Assembly (NCBI GenBank): GCA_025084515.1 | Contig: JAJAGP010000098.1 | Coordinates: 534,432-598,431, forward strand | DNA from: Ancistrus triradiatus | Lineage: Eukaryota > Chordata > Actinopteri > Siluriformes > Loricariidae | Direction: 5' to 3' | Length of the DNA: 64,000 nucleotides | Shown here: positions 57,901-64,000 of the stretch, piece by piece | Layout of the letters: each line of letters opens with the position of its first letter | How positions within the stretch are numbered: the stretch's first letter is position 1 | The notes under the pieces: model-generated | What the model saw: the letters and a program-made list of their open reading frames with translations, nothing else | Databases searched by the model: none | What the model was told of the DNA's origin: nothing | Translations under genes and position numbers: made by a program

Positions 57901-60900
57901 AACAGTTTCCACGTCTGCATCACGTCCTATAAGCTGCTTCTGAAGGACGAGGCTCACTTTCTGAAGAGACGCTGGAAGCACCTGGTGCTGGACGAGGTGC
58001 AGCTGATCAAGAACATGGCCGAGAAACACTGGGACACCATTTTCAGCATCAAGAGGTCCTTTAATCCTCCTCCTCACTGTTGTCCTCTCTAGTGAACGTG
58101 TAAGCCATGTCCAGGCCTGTAACTGTTGGTTCTTATCCCGGTATGCAGCCAGCAGAGGATCCTGCTCATCAACAGCCCTCTGCAGAACACCCTCCGGGAG
58201 CTGTGGACCATGATCCACTTCCTCCTGCCGGGAATCACGCGCTCGTACCTCGACTTCCCCATCCAGCCTGGCGCCGACCAGAATCAGGACTACTGCCACA
58301 AACTGGTCATCAGGCTGCACAGGGTAAGAGTGGGCACCTACTGTGTTCAAATGGAATGATTGCCTGGAGTCGATGCACCTGATATTCGGCAGCTGTAATT
58401 ACTCGGTTGAAAAAAAATAAGGGAAATTTAATCTTGAGCTTTCCACTCCTATGTGCAGATGATCCAGCCCTTCATACTGCGCCGCTCCAAGAGAGATGTG
58501 GAGAAGCAGCTGCCTAAGAAGTACGAGCACATCCTGAAGTGCCGCCTGTCCGCCAGACAGAAGAGCATGTACGAGGACGTCCTCACACAGCCCAGGTCCG
58601 TACCGGCTCCTTCCTGGTTCCCAGTCTGGTTACCCTTTGTTGTGTGTGGAAGTGGTTTGGTAATTCTATAATGTGTGTGGTAATGAACAGCGCTCAGGAG
58701 GCTCTGAAGACGGGTCACTTTGTGAGCGTCTTGGAGGTCCTTATGCAGCTGCAGAGGATCTGTAACCATCCGGATCTGATCCAGCTCAGAGAGACCTTTA
58801 ACTCGTACACGTGCCAGCCCCTGCAGTATAGCAGACCGTCTTTGGTGCTCACGGCCCTGCAGCCGGACCGCTGGAAGGTGTGTATGGACGGCTTTTAAGG
58901 CACGCAGGGTTTCCTGTCCGCAAACTTGTTGTCAGGCATTTAAAGTCCCTAAAATAAACGCGCTCCCTCGCAGACCGTGGACTTGTCCCTGTTCGACCTG
59001 ATCAGTAACGAAGGCAGGCTGACCCGCTACGAGACCCAGGAGGTTCTACCCAAACTCAGACCCACCCAGCAGCTTATCGAGGAGATCCACGCCGCTCCCG
59101 ACCCTCCGCCCAGACCCAAAGCGTGCAAGATCAAGCCCATGAGGTGTGCTGAAAATGTCAATAGCCGCTGTTCAAGTCTAGGGCTGAGTTTGGCATCACA
59201 GTCACGTGCTCTCTGTGTGTCAGGTTGTTCCAGCCGGTGCAGTACGGGACGAAACCAGAGGGGCGCGTGGTGCCCATGGCGAGCGGTTCCCAAACCCAGC
59301 GCTCCACAGCCGCCACCACCACTACTGCCCCCACCACCGCCACTCAGAGCACGCAGGCCAGGGGCAAATCGCCTGTCACTACAGCCACGGCTACACCAGG
59401 TTAGACCTGCTCTGTACTTTTTTTTAACATTTAAGAGATGGTACTTTGATCTAGGGTTGGGCAATATGACGATATTTTATCGTATCGTGATAGACGGTTT
59501 TCTGAGCATGTCGAGGGTACCATGAGTGCTTAAAGACTTGCCACTGACCAACTGCATGTTTCATTAGTGCTGTTTCATTATTAGAACTGTCATTTCAACT
59601 ATTAGAATGTCATTTTCCCCCCAAAAAGTCTTGTACTGTACTGGCTTGCTGTTGTTAAAGGGGTATTAATGTTGCCTACCTGTGATGTCGATGGAAATAC
59701 CGTTGAAGGAAGCTTATTCATTTACTTAAAACTGCCACAACATGTATGGTCGGGCACAAAATGAATGAATGCACGCATCAATCCCTGTCTCCATGATTCT
59801 GTGCAGAAGTTTAATGTTTATGTTGATGGTCCTTCTTTTGGTTGTCCTTTAACAGTCAGTATCAAGGGTTTCTTCCTACAGGGCGTTCCAGAGTGCATTC
59901 TACGTTCTTCCTGGCTGATTTCAAAGAAGTCAGCCCATGTTATGTTTTTATTACACTGGACAGTGTTGATTTCTGCCTGCCTTTAACAGAGATTCAACAG
60001 CGATCCATAAGCCCTGTTCGGATTGGATTAGTTTCAGTTATTCCTGTAGCACTTTCTACAGCGATCTTCTCAAAAGCCCAGATCATCACCATTCTAACTC
60101 ACCATTCTAATGACAGGAGTCTAGGCCCAAAATGAGTAGGTCAGGGGGAAAAAGGGCAAGGAAAACTCCCTAGCTCCTGGAGTATGACTGAAAAAAATCG
60201 TTTTTTGTCCTTTGATGTTAACCGAAGATAAGTTTCTATACTTCGTCCAATCCGGATAGGGCTTATACCAAATCATACCAAACAGATTTGAATTCTCTGT
60301 GCGGCCATTACAGCCATCACTTTTGTCTCTTCTTAACCCCGCAGCCAGCAACACGCCAGGACTTGCTCTAGCAGCCGCACCTCCCGTTGCCGCTCCCCAG
60401 GTGGCTTTGGGAATAGCAGGGGTGAGCGCTGCAGCCCCCAGAGCGGCTGTTGCCCCGCAGCCTTTAGCCACCCATCCCTTGCTTCCCCAGAGGCTGCTTC
60501 TCAGCTCGCAGGCCCAGGCTCGCTTGCCTAGTAAGTGGCCACCTGCCCTTCGTCCCCTCTGTCACCGGCTCTTGCACTGCACAGCTGAATAGGAGGCAGA
60601 ACACTGAGCATGTGATGGGCTTAATTTTTCTTCTCAACTTTCCTTAAGTCCAGCATCTCGGCAGATTTGGTCTCCAGTCCGCCCAACGTCAGCCGCATGA
60701 CCTCTCTCTTATACAAAGTCGCTGTTTTCATCCGTTTAACCACTTTTTGTTCCTTCTGTTCACGCGCTAACCCCTTTGTTTATCCAGCTCGGCTCGAGGA
60801 TCCTGCACTGGATCCCTTTTCTCTGATGTGATCACGACTTTTCTTCCAGCCGAACGTCCACATGAGCTGAAAGTGCATGGCCAGGTTACATCCCAATTTG

Positions 60901-63900
60901 TCTTCGTAGCAGAATTTGAGGGATGTTTGTGCTTACGTACGCGAATACCTTCGATAATCCAGCGTCATGCTTCCTTTCCTCTGATTTTTTCCCTCATTCC
61001 GAAGTAACCCATCTGAGCATGCATGCTCCGAATAGTTCCTCACCACAAAACTAACTGCCCTGTGGCGTTCGGTTCGCGTCCTCCTCCGTTAACACCCTGC
61101 CTGTGCGCTCTGCTGTGCCGAAGGTGGAGACATGGTCAAGGTGGCTCAGCTGGCATCTATAACGGGAGCACAGAATCGCATAGCGCAGACTGAGACCCCG
61201 GTTACGCTGCAGTTCCAGGGCAACAAGTTCACGCTGTCCCCCAGCCAGCTGCGGCAGCTCACCACGGGACAGCCCCTCCAGCTCCAAGGTACTGTTGTAG
61301 TTTTGTGGCGCCTAGCCTATACTGAGATCAGACTGACGATGTCGTGTGTGGTTTGACGTCAGATGCAGTTGCATTTCTTGAACACCAGAGGGTGCAATCG
61401 TACGTTAAGATCTCGGACGCATTGGAAACTCTTTCTATTCATTGTAATTGTAATGGACTGTTTGTTTTTATAACAAAAAGATATACACACTTAAACAACA
61501 GTCTGTTTTGTGAGACAGTGCAGCATTTCTTAATTCCTCTCGGTTCTTCCTCCTCACACCAGCAGGTAACATCCTGCAAATCGTATCTGCCCCTGGGCAG
61601 CCCATCCTGAGGCAGCAGGGCTCTATGGTAATGCAGGCGGTGCCGCAGGCTTTACCTATCCAAAACTCTACGGGTCATCAGGTCCCCCATCCTTCCGCCC
61701 CAGCTGCGCCTCTGCAGGGTAAGGATCTGTATTCACCTCTGGAACCGGTGCTCTGCCAGCATGAACCCTCTGACTCTGATGTCTCACTGTTAAGCAGCGG
61801 GTGCGACTGCCGGTGCCAACGCTACAGCCTGTGCCCCCTCTGATGCAGGAAGCCACACCAAGCCTTCAGCCAACGCTGCAGGACAGGCGAGTGACATCAG
61901 ATGGATTTTGACGTGTGTGTGTGTGTGTGTGTGATTGCTCATTGAATCCCTCTGTTTCTCATCAGGAGTCGAGCGAGGAGAGGAGCAAGCAGCTGAAGGA
62001 GCGCCTGGCTCGCCTGTTCAGCGTCAACGAGAGGCGTGTCCAGCGCGCCGTCCTATACGGGGCCGACCTGCTCGAGGCCTGCTGTGTGACCGGGGGGCAC
62101 CCTCCTGCTCCTCTGCCCAATCCACAGCACTCACGCTGGATCTGGGTGGGCAGAAACACCTGCCTGAAGGCCCAGGAGTGCTGCATATCTACCACCGACA
62201 GTCTGCGCTCGGCTCTTCGCTCCAACGCGGAGAGATTTCAGGACGGGGAAGGCCTCATCCGGAGGTGCCAGCTTTCTACCATTTTAAAATATCGGATAAC
62301 TTTAAGGATGCAACGATGCACCCTGCTCACGATTTTCCTCCATTCACATCTTTACCCTCTCTATTTTTATCCAGGTTGACATGTGTGCTTCCGGTAGCCG
62401 TAGCTCCACCCCCCCAGCTTTACGTACCGAACCCCCCGAAGCCTTACAGCCTGGAGCAGAAGGCGTTCAGACGCCGGCTCCAGGAATCGGCCGCCCCTTA
62501 CAGCGCAGAGATCCGCACCCTGACCTGCAGCACCCTGTTTGAGGTCCCTGATAAGCACCTGCTGGAGATGGACTCAGGTCTGTAAGAGTTCTTTATTCTG
62601 ACGGAGGGTTTTCTAAAATAAACTGCAGATTGCGTGTTGTGTTGTGCTCTAGAGTCGACAGATGATTTGCGTAGTACGTGTAATTCGCATCTGCGAATGT
62701 TTCGTTGGCTCGCGTTCAGAATTCGGTCAGCAGCTCCTCTCTTGTAGTTAGAAGTAGATCTGCCAGTTTTTACACACAAAGTGATGCACAAAAGCCAAAT
62801 ATTCATACACAAGCCAATTTTTTCCTAAAAAATACACACCAGACGCGACGTGATAAAGACACTTTACATTAAATACCAGTGCTGTCAGTTGAAGACATTT
62901 TTGCTTGCTCTTATATGCCATTAATGGGAACATACAGTATAAGCCTCAGCAGATTGCATTTATTCATTTTAAAGCATTAAATAAACACACGCGTCAACAG
63001 CAACTCCAGAGCGATGTTTGTAACCCAAACGTCCTCTTAATATGGGGTCCACCTTAGGAACTGTTTTAGTCTGTGATTACCTGAAGCCTTGCATGACCAG
63101 GTGCCGTTCGGTGTTTAGGTAAGCTGGAGGCGCTATCCATCCTGCTCTACAAGCTGCGAGCCGAGGGCCGGCGAGTGCTCATCTTCACTCAGATGACCAG
63201 CATGCTGGATATCCTGGAGGTGTTTCTGGACCACCGCAATTTCACCTACGTACGGCTGGACGAGAGCCTGTCCCACGAGGAAAGACAGGTATCCGGACAT
63301 TCCAGAGTAACTCTCGTCCTGTACGTGTGTGTACAGTGGTGATTAAGTTTGTGAACCCTTTAGAATTTTCTATATTTCTGCCTTAATATGACCTAAAACC
63401 ATCAGATTTTCACACAAGTCCTAAAAGTAGATAAAGAGAACCCAGTTACACAAATGAGACACAAATATTATACTTGGTCATTTATGTACTGAGGAAAATG
63501 ATCCAATATTACATATTAGTGAGTGGTAAAAGTATGTGAACCTCCAGGATTAGCAGTTCATTTAAAGGTGGAACTAGAGTCAGGTATTTTTAATCAATCA
63601 GGTGTGAGTTCTAAATTCTAAAGGGTTCACAAACTTTCAAGCACCACTGTAGGCCTGTGTCGGTGCCTTCATTTCCCTTTCCAACTCCTGGCCCCTCTGA
63701 GGCTGTGTGGGTGTCTGGGCTTTTCTTGGGGGGTAAAACACTGAGCTCTCCTCCCTCCCTGATGGATTTGGTTCCACCCAGGGCCTTAGGAGATGCTTAC
63801 ACACGGCTCTTTCTCTGTCTCTGTCTCACCCTGTCCTTTGTATTGAAGGACACCCGAGCCTTACTCGTGTCTCTGTTTGACTCAGGCTCAGATGAGGGCG

Positions 63901-64000
63901 TTCAACTGTAACAGACGCTTCTCCTGCGCCATCCTGACCAACCGCTGCTGCTCCGCCCTGGGCCACGTGTTCGACGCAGACACAGTCGTCTTCTACGACA
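49323..64000 (+). CDS. ep400: E1A-binding protein p400, N-terminal part (30 coding exons, runs off the window)
   Basis: Nuclear SNF2-family ATPase of the TIP60/NuA4-p400 complex that exchanges histone H2A variants (H2A.Z, H3.3). The start MHHGGGPPNAQRNLQRSKSF corresponds to human MHHG. Thirty coding exons with matching phases cover about 1919 codons, from the N-terminus through HSA and ATPase lobe 1, the long insertion, and into lobe 2; the SANT-like and polyQ C-terminal parts lie beyond the window. Exons are listed in the block entries below. All introns are GT-AG except the one after 61886 (probable GC-AG). Several acceptors are NAGNAG. The 406-codon frame on the opposite strand of the first coding exon is a shadow. 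Confidence 0.95.
51427..51538 (+). repeat. tRNA-derived SINE, shortened (ep400 intron)
   Basis: GACTGTGGACCAGAAGGTCC, B box GGATTCAAATCCC, GCCCTTAACCC, tail GGGCGTTTGCTAAACGA. Next to it (51541-51596) is a degraded ATATCG repeat. Confidence 0.8.
52325..54207. other. ep400 intron 5
   Basis: 1.9-kb intron. It contains a CAGGGTTGCCAG MITE (52871-52959) and pyrimidine-rich stretches. The open frames here (for example 53281-53623) show no family features; I see no exon. Confidence 0.5.
52871..52959. mobile_element. short MITE with CAGGGTTGCCAG / CTGGCAACCCTG ends
   Basis: Second copy of the element at 18995-19090, with perfectly inverted 12-bp ends. Confidence 0.65.
55036..55998 (+). CDS. ep400: ep400 block 2: HSA domain exons
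   Basis: Exons: 55036-55221, 55393-55533, 55923-55998 (residues 712-845). Contains RPKSHWDYLLEEMQWMAADF, AQERRWKMAAAKKLVR and IAREVDYFWSNIEQVVEIKL. In SWR1/INO80-class remodellers the HSA helix binds nuclear actin and actin-related proteins. The basic/acidic helical stretch EEREKKEEELRLRS is a likely coiled coil. The first acceptor is a (GT)n tract. Confidence 0.93.
55560..55672 (+). repeat. tRNA-derived SINE, degraded
   Basis: GGACCAGATGAGCCAGCGTT, GTTCAAATCTGACCTC and CTCTTAACCCAAAACTGCTT; the tail is missing. Confidence 0.7.
56085..57072 (+). CDS. ep400: ep400 block 3: acidic linker before the ATPase
   Basis: Exons: 56085-56143, 56215-56272, 56353-56442, 56682-56789, 56876-57072. The pieces GASRKRKTSASLCDE, ESTIEEQEAME, ELADLAKEAEVPLEALVKRY, EWPQPAG and EAILIDSLLSEDQ correspond to human GRKRKASISLTDDE, LSNLAKEAELPLLDLMKLY and LVLIDSLFIMDQ. 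The exon at 56215 has a CAGCAG tandem acceptor, and the exon at 56353 a (GT)n acceptor. A SINE sits in the intron at 56516-56660. Confidence 0.88.
56516..56660 (+). repeat. tRNA-derived SINE (ep400 intron)
   Basis: GGACTACAGACCCAAAGGTC, B box GGGTTCAAATCCC, GTCCTTAACCC and tail GGGCGTCTGCTAAATGACAT. Confidence 0.85.
57164..58595 (+). CDS. ep400: ep400 block 4: SNF2 ATPase lobe 1
   Basis: Exons: 57164-57341, 57675-57811, 57886-58055, 58149-58323, 58459-58595. Motif I is LADETGLGKTVQTV (Lys at about residue 1060), motif Ia HLVVVRTSKLLSWEMEFKRW, and motif II DEVQ (about 1157-1160; human DEMQ), followed by INSPLQNTLRELWTMIHFLL and QPFILRRSKRDVEKQLPKKY. The ATP-binding residues are present. The intron at 57812-57885 is only 74 bp. 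Confidence 0.93.
57378..57620 (+). repeat. ATATCG repeat followed by a tRNA-derived SINE (ep400 intron)
   Basis: 57378-57440 is GGGCTGGGCGATATGACGAT. 57465-57620 is a SINE with AGCCTAGCGGGTAAGGTACT, ATGGTTCAAATCCC and a shortened tail CTGCTAAATCCTGTAAATGT. Confidence 0.8.
58691..62577 (+). CDS. ep400: ep400 block 5: long insertion between the ATPase lobes
   Basis: Exons: 58691-58877, 58974-59143, 59224-59399, 60345-60530, 61124-61288, 61566-61718, 61798-61886, 61966-62264, 62375-62577. Anchors: QRICNHPDLIQ, DLSLFDLISNEGRLTRYE, LFQPVQYGTKPEGR, RLLLSSQAQARLPSGDMVKV, TPVTLQFQGNKFTLSPSQLR, LKERLARLFSVNERR, VAVAPPPQLYVPNPP and SAAPYSAEIRTL. SWR1/INO80-class ATPases carry their large insertion here (RuvBL binding). 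The Ala/Thr/Pro-rich parts are poorly conserved. The intron after 61886 starts GC, and the exons at 61563/61566 and 61795/61798 have tandem acceptors. Confidence 0.85.
59400..60344. other. ep400 intron 23
   Basis: An ATATCG repeat end at 59455-59505 and a degraded AAGGAAAACTCCCT repeat at 60120-60180. The rest is unrecognised; no exon is seen. Confidence 0.5.
60531..61123. other. ep400 intron 24
   Basis: Nothing recognised. The intron has few repeats and could hide an intronic snoRNA, but I cannot identify H/ACA or C/D boxes by eye. Confidence 0.4.
62578..63118. other. ep400 intron 29
   Basis: Nothing recognised; no repeat or exon. Confidence 0.4.
63119..64000 (+). CDS. ep400: ep400 block 6: start of ATPase lobe 2, cut by the window end
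   Basis: Exons: 63119-63288 and 63886-64000 (partial). The translation has KLEALSILLYKLRAEGRRVL, IFTQMTSMLDILEVFLDHRN and, in the last exon, CAILTN...DADTVVFYD. The last exon spans helicase motif V, where the usual Gly and Asn are replaced (see findings). Motif VI is outside the window. Confidence 0.9.
63338..63652. mobile_element. complete Tc1-like MITE (about 315 bp) in ep400
   Basis: The left end ACAGTGGTGATTAAGTTTGT, then GAACCCTTTAGAATTT, is mirrored by AAATTCTAAAGGGTTCACAA, then ACTTTCAAGCACCACTGT, flanked by TA. The interior contains the family block AAAAGTAGATAAAGAGAACC. It has no coding capacity and appears to be the intact non-autonomous form of the fragments listed elsewhere. Confidence 0.85.

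Overview
The window is nuclear DNA of a bony vertebrate, almost certainly a ray-finned (teleost) fish. It has three intron-rich vertebrate genes on the + strand, phase-consistent GT-AG splice sites, long (CA)n, (CT)n and (AAT)n microsatellites, tRNA-derived SINEs, many Tc1-like transposons and MITEs, and Penelope-type retroelement remnants. The repeat mix resembles ostariophysan genomes (characins, catfishes), but that placement is a guess.

Layout. (1) 606-6013: the last seven coding exons of an adhesion GPCR of the ADGRD1 (GPR133) type, from the end of TM4 to the stop codon. (2) 6014-14960: intergenic DNA with no gene I can support, filled with SINEs, degraded Tc1 transposase, fold-back MITEs and one copy (13469-14939) of a 1.47-kb segment that recurs at 17273-18736. 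(3) 15288-45196: a complete autophagy kinase gene, ulk1, with 28 exons and about 929 codons: kinase domain, disordered Ser/Pro-rich middle, C-terminal EAT/MIT-type domain. A poly(A) signal lies at 46112. (4) 46136-48038: a short intergenic gap with a Penelope-like GIY-YIG remnant. (5) from about 48040 to the window end: a CpG/NRF1-type promoter, a non-coding first exon and 30 coding exons (about 1919 codons) of ep400, the SWR1/INO80-class remodeller of the TIP60/p400 complex. The window stops inside the second helicase lobe.

All three genes run in the same direction. Their grouping matches vertebrate ADGRD1/ULK1/EP400 linkage, but pus1, which lies between ULK1 and EP400 in human, is missing from the 1.9-kb gap. 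The genes do not form one pathway: a surface receptor, a cytosolic autophagy-initiating kinase and a nuclear chromatin ATPase.

Most unusual features: a 100-nt ulk1 intron with (AC)n at its 5' end and (GT)n at its 3' end; a tandemly duplicated ulk1 exon; a 1.47-kb duplication that places an NRF1-type site inside ulk1 intron 3; a candidate ulk1 cassette exon whose reading frame depends on which of two acceptors 6 nt apart follows it; an 8-codon uORF whose stop overlaps the ulk1 start (TGATG); a likely GC-AG intron and several NAGNAG acceptors in ep400; and an ep400 helicase motif V that lacks the usual Gly and Asn. All exon boundaries were read by eye from splice signals, phase and recalled family sequence. 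No alignment or transcript data were available.
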